A stretch of 64,000 nt of DNA, taken from CBDCME01 sp965218865 (GTDB lineage: Bacteria > Pseudomonadota > Alphaproteobacteria > JAAXGF01). Where the stretch lies: contig CBDCME010000073.1 in NCBI GenBank assembly GCA_965218865.1, positions 496,001 through 560,000 on the forward strand, given 5' to 3'. The position numbers and the translations under genes were made by a program. Shown piece after piece: positions 16,570 through 26,399 of the stretch (positions are counted from its first letter, which is position 1; every line of letters starts with the position of its first letter). The notes beneath the pieces were generated by a model. That model did no database searches and was not told the origin of the DNA. It saw nothing but the letters and a program-made list of their open reading frames with translations.

Positions 16570-18649
16570 CAGGAACAATTTTTAGTCGCGGTTGAGGGTT
16601 CGGGATGAGTGGGATCGTGCTCGGTGCACGGGGTTCGGGGAGCCCCGAGCTTGCCTCGACGACGTCATGGGGACTGCTCGAAGCCACCGGACGGCGTTTT
16701 CGGATTCGACAGGCACACCGGTCCGCCCGCGCCGCTCGGCGGCACGTCCCGGTCCGGGGGAGAGGCGTGCTGTCTCAGGCGATGGGCGCGGTCATGATCG
16801 CGTCGAGGGCCTCCTGCGCCGGGCGGCATAGTGCCGGTTGGCCTCGGGCAGATAACGGAAGCGTCCGTCGCAGCGCACGATGGCGATGGCCGCGTTGGTC
16901 AAGCAGGCGAGATTTCTGGGCAGGTGACGCACGTAGGCCCGGCATCGGTCTTCGTCGTAGGTGAAGTCGCGCACGTAGTGCAGGCGGTTCTCGATATGCC
17001 AGTGGTTGCGCACCAGTTCGAGCAACTCCTCGGGTCCGGCGCGCTCTGCGCCGAGCGAGGTGAGGCTCCAGGTCACCTCGATGCTGCGCTTGCCGGTCTT
17101 GAGGATCTCGCGTTCGCGCTCGATGCGCATGGCCTGGCGTCGCCCGTGGAGGTTGGCGTAGCCGTCCCACTCGGCAGCGGAGAGGTCGACGACGGCGCAG
17201 CGTCGGCGCTCGATGCGGCCATGGCCCTTGTCGACGGTTTCGTGCCAGAGCGCATCGCTGAAGTCGATCGCCTTGAGGTCTTCGAAGATCATCTCCTGGT
17301 TGTCCTTGACCGCGCTCATCACGTAGTCGGCGCGACGCCCGAGCAGGCAGCGCGCGGTCTCGTGCTGAGCGTGCATCGCGTCCATGGTGACGATCCGGCC
17401 TGTGAGGTCGAGGCCGCTGGAGAGTTCGCGCACGGCCGGGATTTCGTTGCTCTTGCGGTCGACCTCGACCTGCCCGAGGACCACGCCGGTGTCGTGCTCG
17501 ACCGCCGCCACCATCATCCTGCGCCCGTCTTCGGTCTGCTTCGAGGCGCCGCGCAGATCCTTTCCGTCCATGGCGACCGGCGCGTGCGCGCTGCCATGCT
17601 GGCCGGTCACTGGCTAATCGCGTTGTCCAGGGTCTCTGGCGGCAGGGCGGTGAGGGTCTTGTGGAAGGTGGTGATCGCGGGCGGGGTGTAGCGCTGTTTG
17701 GAAGGGCTCCAGAAACGCACCCACCGCCTCGAGCTGCTCCTGGGAGAGCAGGGCGGCGAACTGGGCGAACGCGTTCACCCCCCGGTATCCGGCAAGCCGG
17801 GGCGGCGACGGCGATCACCAGAATGGTGGTTGAGCGCATAGCGCCTTGCCCCGGGCATGGCGGTACTCGGGCACCTCACCCAGACACTCGAACAGGCTGC
17901 GCAGCCGGGGCGCGGCCATCGGCTCGGTGTGCTGCTCGGCGTTCCAGTGTGCCGGCATCCCGGTACGGCTCAGCGCCTCGGGGGCGCCGTCTGTCAGTCC
18001 GAACACGAAGACCTCCTTGGGCTGACCGTGGTGGCGCCAGCGCGCTGCCCCTCCGGGCTCACGGGCAAAGCCCCGCGTCAGCCCCAGAGAGCGCCAGTTC
18101 GACGCGCGGTAGCAGGTGCCGGCAAATCGCGAGACCGTCCACGAACGTCTCCGCCAGAGAGCCGGATCCCGTGACCGCCTGGATGTCCTCAGACAGCCGC
18201 CGCAGGCTCAGCCCCAGCACACGGGAGGCCAGGTTCGGCACTCGGCCAGGCGTCAGAATGACGAAGCGCGAGCTGTTGGCGATCAGATGCAGACGCCGGA
18301 ACTGCTGCTCGGCCGACCACCCGATCCAGCGATCACGCGCGCCCAGCTTGAACGCGCCGGGCTGCCAGCCGATCAGTGCGAGCCAGGTCTCGCCATGCAC
18401 CGCGACATGGCGCAGGCCCTTGCCGATGACGCCGTGGAACGCCAGGTAGTGGTGCTGCTCCACCAACCGGTCCCCGCGCCGGTGCTCCTGCGCGCCCCAG
18501 GTCGGACGCACCGTGACCGCGCGCAAATCAATGGACGAATCCGAGACCGGCAGCGTCGCCATGACCGGCACACTGCCACACCGAGAATGAAATGGCCAGC
18601 GCCGCGATCACCTCACCCTGATCACTGGGCGGACAAAAAACTAGCCCTG
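16570..18649 (-). mobile_element. ISAs1-family element, copy 3 of a tandem array, indel-ridden
   Basis: Same ends (CAGGAACAATTTTT...ACTAGCCCTG) and orientation as copies 1 and 2. It differs from them chiefly by many one- or two-base insertions and deletions in its left-centre half. The right end is followed by CCTCTGGGCC, completing the outer target duplication. Confidence 0.83.
16792..18571 (-). pseudogene. ISAs1 transposase copy 3, multiple frameshifts
   Basis: The reading frame matches copies 1 and 2 in pieces: N-terminal DruA-like part 18059-18571, a middle piece around 17815-18006, and the catalytic part 16792-17610. Breaks coincide with single-base changes relative to the other copies: a lost C near 16820, a lost base near 17610, added bases near 17712, 17801, 17826 and 17845, and changes near 18135-18172. 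The pattern is typical of raw long-read error as much as of biological decay, so the real copy may be intact. Confidence 0.8.
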
Positions 18650-18819
18650 CCCTCTGGGCCTCGGCTGCCCGCAACCTCGCCGAGGTTCGGCCGGCGCCAA
18701 CCCCGTCGGCCCATCGAGCTCTCATATCATGCGATTCCACGCAACACCCATGCCAACGACGGGAATTCCGTAAAATCAAATACTTAGGAGGCATTCCTCA
18801 ACTTGACCCAGGGCAAATC

Positions 18820-18936
18820 TGTAAAATATTCCGACAGGTTGGCGGTCCCTGGCCCCGGCCCGGAACCGAACGATCCCTGTTTCTTCTTATTTTTCAATGT
18901 GTTGGGGCAAAAAACCTGGTGTAAAATTTTCCGACA
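18820..18936 (+). promoter_or_regulatory. Pair of TGTAAA-N4/5-TTCCGACA motifs exactly 100 bp apart
   Basis: TGTAAAATATTCCGACA occupies 18820-18836 and TGTAAAATTTTCCGACA occupies 18920-18936. A third copy, TGTAAAGAATTCCGACA, lies at 55080-55096 upstream of the FecR/RTX gene, in the same orientation relative to its minus-strand gene. Without the ISAs1 array these two would sit about 350 and 450 bp upstream of the PEP-CTERM gene (ATG 12185). This looks like an upstream activator site of a regulator shared by exported surface proteins. The rest of 18650-19068 is non-coding as far as I can see. Confidence 0.6.
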
Positions 18937-19068
18937 CGTCCGTTTGGACTAGTAACGGGGTTAATGGGGCGCCGGAAAACCGATCCGTATCGGTTGGTCC
19001 CCACGGCGCCTCCTCGAAGGCTGGAACCGGAGCCTTGACACCGAGGCCTCCGTCGGCCCGGGCGGGAG

Positions 19069-20292
19069 CTAAATTGTGCCCGCGGCGCGTAACGCCTCGA
19101 TTTCCCTTGCATCGAGGCCGAGAACCCGCCGCAGGACCTCGTCTGTATGCTCGCCCAGGAGCGGCGGGGGCCGCTCGCTGGTGCCGCCGAGGGTGGAAAA
19201 TCTGAACGGACCCCGAACCGTCGGCACCGGGCCGAGGCGCGGGTGATCCAGGGTGCCGACGATTTTTCGGGCCCGCACCTGGGGGTCGGCGAAAACCGCC
19301 TCGAGGTTGTTGATCGGGCCGCACGGCACCCCGGCCGCGCCGAGGCTGGACAACCAGGCGGCGTTGGTCTCCGTTTTCAGGCTCGCGGTGATGAGCGGAA
19401 CCAAGCGCTCGCGGTTTTGGACCCGGGCGGGATTGGTCGAGAACGCCGCATCGCGCCCGAGCTCGGGCCGGCCGATGGCGTCCGCCAGGCGCTCGAACTG
19501 GGAATCGTTGCCGACGGCGACGACAATGTGGCCGTCGGCGGTGGCGAACGACTGGTAGGGGACAATATTCGGGTGGGCGTTGCCCAGACGTTGGGGGATC
19601 TCGCCCGAGACCAGGAAATTCATAGCCTGATTGGCGAGCATGGCGAGCTGACAGTCGAGGAGGGCGATGTCGATATATTGGCCCTCGCCGCTGCGGTCGC
19701 GGTGCGCCAAGGCCGCGAGCACTGCCACCGACGCGTACAGTCCGGTCACCAGGTCGGCGATCGCGACCCCGACCTTCTGGGGACTGGTCCCGGGCCGCTC
19801 GGCGGCCTCTCCGGTGAGGCTCATCAATCCTCCCATCGCCTGGATGATGAAGTCGTAGCCGGCGCGGTCCCGATAAGGTCCGTGCCGGCCGAAGCCGGTG
19901 AGCGAGCAATACACCAACCGCGGGTGGCTCTCCTTCAGATCGTCGTAGGCGAGGCCGCGCCGGGCCAGGTCACCGACCTTGAAATTCTCGATCAGAACGT
20001 CGCTTCGCGCGGCCAAGTCGCGAATCAGGTCGCGTCCGGCGGCGCTCGCAAGATCGACCGTGACCGATTTCTTGCCCCGGTTACAGGCCAGAAAATAGGC
20101 CGAGGGATCGGCCTCGCCGCCGTCGTTTCGGTTCAGGTAGGGCGGTCCCCAGGCCCGGATGTCGTCGCCGCTGCCCGGGCGCTCGATCTTGATCACCTCG
20201 GCCCCGAGGTCGGCGAGGATTTGGCTCGCCCAAGGGCCGGCGAGAACACGGCTCAAATCAAGAACGCGCAGTTGCGAAAGGGGATTGGACAT
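19069..20292 (-). CDS. CaiB/BaiF (class III) CoA-transferase
   Basis: 407 residues, standard length for the family. N-terminal LRVLDLSRVLAGPWASQILA and LGAEVIKIERPGSGDDIRAW, then VDLASAAGRDLIRDLAARSD, LTGFGRHGPYRDRAGYDFII and the catalytic aspartate in VAIADLVTGLYA near residue 175; the C-terminus has GEHTDEVLRRVLGL. The enzymes move CoA between carboxylic acids in the cytoplasm; the substrate cannot be predicted here because no pathway gene is adjacent. Its 5' side borders the mosaic region and its 3' side the motif pair. Confidence 0.92.
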   Translation of the reverse strand: MSNPLSQLRVLDLSRVLAGPWASQILADLGAEVIKIERPGSGDDIRAWGPPYLNRNDGGEADPSAYFLACNRGKKSVTVDLASAAGRDLIRDLAARSDVLIENFKVGDLARRGLAYDDLKESHPRLVYCSLTGFGRHGPYRDRAGYDFIIQAMGGLMSLTGEAAERPGTSPQKVGVAIADLVTGLYASVAVLAALAHRDRSGEGQYIDIALLDCQLAMLANQAMNFLVSGEIPQRLGNAHPNIVPYQSFATADGHIVVAVGNDSQFERLADAIGRPELGRDAAFSTNPARVQNRERLVPLITASLKTETNAAWLSSLGAAGVPCGPINNLEAVFADPQVRARKIVGTLDHPRLGPVPTVRGPFRFSTLGGTSERPPPLLGEHTDEVLRRVLGLDAREIEALRAAGTI

Positions 20293-20404
20293 GGACCGGT
20301 TCCCGCGCCGACGGGGCCCTCCGGCGGCCCGAGACCCGCCGCCGGGCCGATGGCGGGGCCAAGGAAAACCCTAGGTACCATCCGTCATCGCGTGGTAGCG
20401 TAAA

Positions 20405-22855
20405 ATCAAAACGGAGGCAAGTGTTGCCATTTTTGAGTCGACGACAATGAGGCTTTGAGATGAGTGCGAACGTGCTCGGCGAACCGCGTTCGGGGAGTCG
20501 ATCGAACTCGTCGCCTCGACGTCGTCATACGGTCCGCTCCAAGCCCATGGCGGACGGCCTGTTTTCGGTTCTCGGCGCCGGCATGTCGGTCAGCGCCGCG
20601 CCGCTCGGCCGCACGTCGCGCGCGTCCTGGCGGAGAGGCATGCCGTCTCAGGCGATACCCCGCCAGTCATGATCGAACGTCGTAGAACCGCCTGCGCCCG
20701 GGCGGCGATACTGCTCGGTTGGCCATCAGGCAGATAACGGGCGCGCTTTCCCTCGCAGGGAACGATGGCCGATGGCCTCGTCGACTCAAGCTGGCGAGAT
20801 TTCCGAGGCAGGTGCCGTCACGTTGGCCCGAACATCTGCTGTTCGCCGTATCTGATGTCTCGCAGGCTACGTGCAGGCGGTTCTCGATATGCCAGTGGTT
20901 GCGCACGAACTTCGATCAACTCCTCGGGTCCGGCGCGCTCTGCGCCGACCTGCGAGCGTGAGCCCCCACCGTGTCACCTCGATTGCTGCCACCGCTTGCC
21001 GAGTCAGCGAGGATTTTTCCGCTCGCCCCCTGGTCTCGCGTTCGCGCTCGATGCGCATGGCCTGGCCAACGCCATATGCAGACGGCGCTTGGCGAAGCGG
21101 CGACGAAGTGGCCGGCACCGCCGCAGAGGTCGAGCGACGTGATCAAGCGGATTCGGCGGTCGATGCGGCCATGGCCCTGTCGTCGACCGTTTCGGGATGA
21201 GCGGCGAGGAGCGACATCGCTGACCCCGATCGCCTCGCGGTCTTCGACGATCGTTTTCGCCACCGCTTATCCTTGGCTCGCGCTCATCACGGGATTCGGC
21301 GCGAAGCTTCCGAGCAGGTATTGCTGCGCGGTCCCGTGCTGACGCCCTGTATATCGGCGGCCACGACGCGGACGAGCTTTTTCACTTCCCTGTGCCGTCG
21401 AGGCCGCTGGAGAGTTCCCTGCACGGCCGGGATTTCGTCGCTCGATCCGGTATCCGATCTGGCGAACCTGCCCGAGGACCACGATCAGGCGGCGTGCTCG
21501 ACCGCGGTGGCCATCATCCGAGCAGGTCGATCTTCTGGATCTGCTTCGAGGCTCCGCGCCAGATGCCGTCAAATTGCCCGTCCATGGCGACCGGGCCGCC
21601 GGTGATGCGCCGCCATTGCGCTGGCCGGTCCGACTGGCTAATCGCCCGTTGTCCGAGGGTCGCTGGCACCCACCGAAAACGGGGACAAGGATCTTGTGGG
21701 AAGCCGATGATCGCGGGCGGGGTGTAGCGCTGTTTGGAAGACGGCTTCCGAGCCGAAACTGCACCCACTTGTCGTCGAGCTGACTACTGGGAAAGCCTTG
21801 TCGACGACCACTGCGGCGAAACGTCGTTCACCGACAGTGTATCGAGGGAAAGGCCGCGGCGGCCGACGGCGCTCGCCAGAATGGTGTCGAGCGCATAGCG
21901 ACATGCCACGAGGCGTTGCGGTCAACTCGGGCACCTCGCCCTGACACTCGTACAGGCCCAGTCGCAGCGGGGGCGAGGCCAGGCGGCTCGGTGTGCTGCT
22001 CGGCGTTCCAGAGTGCCGGCATGGCCAAATACGAATCAGCGCCTCTGGAGCAGCCGTCTGTCAGGACGATCACGAAGACCCTGACCGATTGCGCCAACGC
22101 GTTGATTGCTTTCAGCCCGCTCGCCGCTCCGGAAGCTCGAGGAGGTGCAAAGCCCGGGCCTTGAACAAGCCCTAGAGAGCCGCCTAGTTCGACGCGCTGG
22201 GCGCAACTGCCGGCATATCGTGAGACGTCTTTTGGAACGTCACCTTGTTCCAGACGAGCCGGATAAAGGATGCAGCTCGCGCTGGATGCTCGACAGGACA
22301 GCCGGCGCAAACTCAGCCCCAGCACACGCGCTGCCAGGTTCGTCACTCGGCGCTTATATCGTTGGTAACTCGGATCGAGGCGGACGAACCCTTGGCGACC
22401 TCAGATCCCTTCGACGGAACTGCTGCCCGAGTTGCGCGAGGCACCCGATGCCAGCGGTCACGGGAGTTTCAGGATTACGACACGCGTCATCGGGCGTCTG
22501 CCATCCGGAAAATGTGCGAGCCTAGGTCTCAGGCCATCATCGACCTGCTCCATGGGGCAGGCGTCCGTTGACGGAATGGGCGCCGTTTGGAACGGGACAA
22601 TTGGTTGATTGATCGCTGCTCCACCAACCAAACCCAGCGCCGAGAAATCCTGCGTCGCACCAGGTCGGACGCTACCGTGCATCGACGCGCAAATCGGATG
22701 GACGACAGCCGAAGTTTGGAAAGTTGATCGCCATCGACAAAGGCACTGGTGCCACGGGGGCGTGAACGAAGTGAAATGGCCAGCGCCGCGCTTCACCTCA
22801 CCCTGGTTCACCGCCGATCGGGCAAAAGGCTCAATTCTTGCAAGACGCTAACCAA
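20405..22855. other. Interleaved mosaic of ISAs1 and SIR2-TPR sequences
   Basis: Throughout this stretch short blocks of 5-30 bp alternate between two sources in colinear order: the ISAs1 element (as at 12383-14462) and the SIR2-TPR locus (as at 22850-24930). At 20460, for example, GATGAGTG (IS) is followed by CGAA, then CGTGCTCGG (IS), then CGAACCGCG (SIR2), TCGGGGAG (IS) and TCGATCGAACTCGTCGCC (SIR2). The end mixes CAGCCGAAGTTTGGAAAG (repeat R2 next to SIR2) with AATGGCCAGCGCCGCG (IS end). No long frame survives. The simplest explanation is a consensus built from two different sequences aligned to each other. Confidence 0.8.
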
Positions 22856-22863
22856 GTGTTGCC

Positions 22864-24700
22864 ATGAGCGACGACAATGAGGCTTTGAGCGAGGCGAACT
22901 CCGGCGAACCGCGTCGGGGGTCGATCGAACTCGTCGCCCAGTCGTTACGGTCCGCCCAAGCCCATGGCGGGGCCTGTTTTGTTCTCGGCGCCGGCATGTC
23001 GGTCAGCGCCGGCGTCCCGACGCGCGCGCGCCTGGCGGAGATCATCCGCCAGCGATACCCCGCCAGCTGTGAACTCGTAGAACCGCCGGACGGGGGCGAA
23101 CTCTCATGCCATCAGGCCCTGGGCGCGCTTTCCCTCGGGGAACGGGCCGAGCTCGTCGACTCGCTGGCGGCCGAGGCGGCCGTCAATTGGGAACATCTGC
23201 TGTTCGCCGATCTGATGTCTCGAGGCTACGTGGGCGTGGCCCTGACGACGAACTTCGATCAACTCCTCCTCGCCGCCTGCGCGACCTGCGGCGTCGCCCC
23301 CACCGTGTACGATTGCGCCACCGCTTCGAGCAGCGAGGACCTTTTTCCGCTCGCCCCCTGGTCGTCTATTTGAACGGCCAACGCCATATGCAGACGGCGC
23401 TTGGAAGCGGCGACGAAGTGGCCCGGCACCGCCGCAGGGTCGAGCCCGTGATCAAGCGGATTCTCGGTCAGGGAATGCCTGTCGTCGCCGTCGGGATGAG
23501 CGGCGAGGACGACATCGTGACCCCGATCCTTGCGGCGCACGATCGTTTTCGCCACCGCTTATTTTGGCTCGCGCACCGGGATTCGCCGAAGCTTCCGGCG
23601 GTATTGCTGCGCCCCCGGGACGCCCTGTATATCGGCGGCCACGACGCGGAGAGCTTTTTCACTTCCCTGGCCGTCGCCCTTAAGACCCTGCCGCCGGGTT
23701 TCGTCGCCGATCCGGTATCCGATCTGGCGAACCGGCTGGAAACGATCAGGCGGCCGCTGAGCGGTGGCCTGTCCGAGCAGGTCGATTTCTGGATCTCTTG
23801 GCTCCGCGCCAATGCCGTCAAATTGCCCGCCAACGCCGGGCCGCCGGTGATGCCCGAATTGCGCTGGCCTCCGACGGCGCCGCCCGTTACCGAGGGCGCC
23901 CCACCCACCGAAAACGGGGACAAGGATCTTCAGCCGATACCGGCGGGGACGAGAAGACGGCTTCCGAGCCGAAACTGAAACTTGTCGTCGGCGACTACGA
24001 AAGCCTTGTCGACGACCACGCGGCGGGTCTTCTCGACAGTGACGAGGGAAAGGCCGCGGCGGCCGCGGCGCTCGCCATCGAGCCGGACATGCACGAGGCG
24101 TTGCTCAACTGGGCCAGCGCCCTGCACGTACAGGCCCAGTCGAGCGGGGGCGAGGAGGCGGCTCGGTTCTGGGCCGAGGCGGTGGCCAAATACGAATCCG
24201 CCCTGGAGCAGCGCTCGGACGATCCCGAAACCCTGACCGATTGCGCCAACGCGTTGATTGCTTTCGCCCGCTCGCGCCCGGAAGCCGAGGAGGTGCTTGC
24301 CCGGGCCTTGAACAAGCTAGAGGCCGCCTATGCCCTGGGCGACAACTCGGCATACGTGGGTCTTTTGGAACTCACCTTGTTCCACGGCGAAAAGGATCAG
24401 CTCGCGCGGATGCTCGACAGGAAGCCGGCGAAACTGCCGTTGCGCTGCCATTTCGTCCTGGCGCTTATATCGTTGGTAACTCGGATCGAGGCGGACGAAC
24501 CCTTCGACCTCGATCCCTTCGACGACTTGCCCGAGTTGCGCGAGGCCCCGTGCCAGGGTTGGGAGTTTCAGGATTACGACAGCGTCATCGGGCGTCTGGA
24601 TCCGGAAAATGGCGACCTAATTCAGGCCATCATCGACCTGCTCCATGGGGCGGCGTCCGTTGACGGAATGGGCGCGTTGGCGGGACAATTGGTTGATTGA
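22864..24700 (+). CDS. SIR2-like domain plus TPR protein, two frameshifts
   Basis: One gene in three frame pieces, about 612 residues when joined. The N-terminal half is a SIR2_2-type Rossmann domain: nucleotide loop CFVLGAGMSVSAGVPT near residue 40, TTNFDQLL near 125, a VVYLNGQRH segment and VVAVGMSGEDDIVTP near 210. The C-terminal half, after a proline-rich linker, has tetratricopeptide-like helices (EALLNWASALHVQAQ, ETLTDCANALIAFARSRPEA). Breaks lie in a C run near 23352 and a G run near 23947, where one base each restores the frame. SIR2-like domains of this type act as NADases in several anti-phage systems; a stand-alone SIR2-TPR function is not established. Confidence 0.75.
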
Positions 24701-24746
24701 TCGGGCCCACCGCCAAACCCAGCCCGAGAAATTCGTCGCACCTGGG

Positions 24747-24857
24747 CTAGTGCATCGACCCAAACGGAGGCGACAGCCGAAGTTTGGAAAGTTGATGCAT
24801 CGACAAAGGCCTGGTGCACGGGGGCGTGAACGAAGTGAATGCGCCGGAAATCACTAG
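24747..24857. repeat. Dispersed repeat R2, copy b
   Basis: Same orientation as copy a: CTAGTGCATCGACCCAAACG to the variant right end GCGCCGGAAATCACTAG, where GTGCA is replaced by AAATCA. It lies 46 bp after the SIR2-TPR stop and 144 bp before the HNH gene. Confidence 0.78.
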
Positions 24858-25000
24858 TCGGCTTGGGGCCCGCCGACCTGGTTCCCGCCGATCGGGCCAA
24901 GGCTCAATTCTTGCAAGACGCTAACCAAGACGTTTATCCTTGCATGGCGGGGCCCGCCCTGTATGGTCCGAAAAAATAACTACTTTTTCGGGAGGATCGC

Positions 25001-25561
25001 GTGCCGGGTTTATCGCAGGCCTGTCCGGCGCTGGTGCTGAATTCGGACTACCGGCCATTGAGCTATTTCCCCCTGTCGCTGTGGACGTGGCAGGATGCGG
25101 TAAAGGCCGTGTTTCTCGATCGGGTCAACATTCTCTCCGAATACGATCGACGGGTTCGCTCGCCGAGCGTCGAGATGCGCCTGCCCAGCGTGGTTTCGCT
25201 GAAGCGTTACGTCCCGGCGGCGAAAAGACCCGCCTTCACCCGCTTCAACGTTTTTCTGCGCGACCGCTTTACCTGCCAGTATTGTAACCGCCGGTTCGCC
25301 TCCGAGGATCTAACATTCGACCATACGATTCCTCGCTCGCGCGGAGGCCGCACGACCTGGGAGAACGTGGTCGCGGCGTGTACCCGGTGCAACCTGGCAA
25401 AGGGGGACAGCTTGCCCCACGAATGCGGCATTCGGCCCCGGGTTCGACCCGAGGTCCCCAGCGTCCATCGGCTGCAGCGGAACGGCCGCGCCTTCCCGCC
25501 CAATTTTTTGCACGAGAGCTGGCGCGACTTCCTCTATTGGGACAGCGAACTCGATCCCTAG
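25001..25561 (+). CDS. HNH endonuclease
   Basis: 186 residues from GTG 25001, preceded by GGGAGGATCGC. N-terminal ALVLNSDYRPLSYFPLSLWT is typical of a widespread alphaproteobacterial HNH family. The nuclease domain has zinc ligands and the HNH core: CQYCNRRF near 88, LTFDHTIPRSRGGRTTWENV near 103 and CTRCNLAKGD near 128. Likely a metal-dependent DNA endonuclease; the family is often chromosomal and of unknown role. The TAG stop is provided by the CTAG end of repeat R2 copy c, so the native C-terminus may have been slightly trimmed or the repeat used the stop as its target. Confidence 0.9.
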   Translation: MPGLSQACPALVLNSDYRPLSYFPLSLWTWQDAVKAVFLDRVNILSEYDRRVRSPSVEMRLPSVVSLKRYVPAAKRPAFTRFNVFLRDRFTCQYCNRRFASEDLTFDHTIPRSRGGRTTWENVVAACTRCNLAKGDSLPHECGIRPRVRPEVPSVHRLQRNGRAFPPNFLHESWRDFLYWDSELDP

Positions 25562-25666
25562 TGCACCGGCGCATTCACTTCGTTCACGCCCCCGTGCACT
25601 AGGCCTTTGTCGATCCATCAACTTTCCAAACTTCGGCTGTCGCCTCCGTTTGGGTCGATGCACTAG
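25558..25666. repeat. Dispersed repeat R2, copy c (inverted)
   Basis: CTAGTGCACCGGCGCATTC to GGGTCGATGCACTAG, the inverted form of copy a, with a small internal change (GCACTAGGCC in place of GCACCAGGCC). Together with copy b it brackets the HNH gene as an inverted pair. Confidence 0.8.
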
Positions 25667-25700
25667 GCGTTGGGCCCGCCAAATCATGAAATAAGTGCCC

Positions 25701-25825
25701 GTTCGAAAATGCGTGCCCGGGCATTTTTTGCGTCTGTCCCTCTCCCCCTCCCGGCCACCCACGAGAGGTTGCTGATATGGGTGGCCGGGAGGGGGAGAGG
25801 GCCGGCGCCGCGAGTTTTCGAACAG
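25701..25825. repeat. Dispersed repeat R1, copy b
   Basis: GTTCGAAAATGCGTGCCCGG to GAGTTTTCGAACAG. The terminator stem is ATGC-GTGCCCGG-GCAT followed by six T, with the GC part changed from the other copies (TGCCCGGGCA) yet still self-complementary, so pairing is conserved. Confidence 0.83.
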
Positions 25826-25851
25826 TCCGCCGAATTCAATTGCCGAGACCC

Positions 25852-25955
25852 TCACACCAGACGGTGACTTCCGTCGGCCACGACGGGGGTTCCGTTGGCG
25901 AAACCGTTATCGCCGAGAAAAGCGGCGGCTTTCGCGACGGGGCGCCGACGCGCGC
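25852..25955 (-). pseudogene. C-terminal fragment of a short-chain dehydrogenase
   Basis: Minus-strand reading gives AAAFLGDNGFANGTPVVADG followed by SHRLV and a stop at 25852. This is the usual C-terminus of a classical SDR (the substrate-loop end and the G-x-x-x-V-x-D-G-G motif region, with DGS here). Everything upstream is replaced by the IS1182-type remnant that begins near 25957 (AGCAGCCTGTTGACGAAG). Too short to function. Confidence 0.6.
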
Positions 25956-25956
25956 T

Positions 25957-26399
25957 TAGCAGCCTGTTGACGAAGTCGGTGTGGCGTGATTCGTTGGGAT
26001 GAACGGAATGTAGAGGGGATTTGGGCGATGTCGATGGGTCGTCAGGAAGCGCGGCAGGGTGATCTGATGGTGACGTGGTCGGAGATGCCGCGCTCGCCGG
26101 GGCACGTATTTTACGACCGGCTTCAGGAGGTTTTGCTCGAGGCTTGTTTCGACGCTTTCGCGGAAGCGGTAGCCGAGCCGAAGCAACAGGGATTTGCGCG
26201 CTGGCGCGGTGACGATGCGGCCCGGCGGGCGGTCACCAACAACCGAAACCGCCTCAAGTCGAGCGTGGCCAAGGAGGCCTTCTGCTTACGCGCCGAGATC
26301 GTCGAGCGCTCCTTTGCCCACTGTCTCGATCGTGGCGGCATGCGCCGCGCACCGCGTCCTCGCTCACCACCTTGGTCATCCCCATCAGCCCGGGATTGA
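25957..26399 (+). pseudogene. IS1182-like transposase remnant with internal deletion
   Basis: From ATG 26028 or 26034 the frame reads MGRQEARQGDLMVTWSEMPR and YDRLQEVLLEACFDAFAE, the start of IS1182-type transposases, then jumps directly to RNRLKSSVAKEAFCLRAEIV and ERSFAHCLDRGGMRRA, their C-terminal part. The DDE core between is gone, so about 300 residues are missing. After about 26340 the frame runs antisense into another transposase fragment. Upstream sequence AGCAGCCTGTTGACGAAG is probably the IS end. Confidence 0.7.

Noticed and set aside
12383..18649. A Druantia defence operon
   Set aside because: Only the DruA-like domain is present, fused to a transposase; no DruE helicase or other Druantia genes are near.
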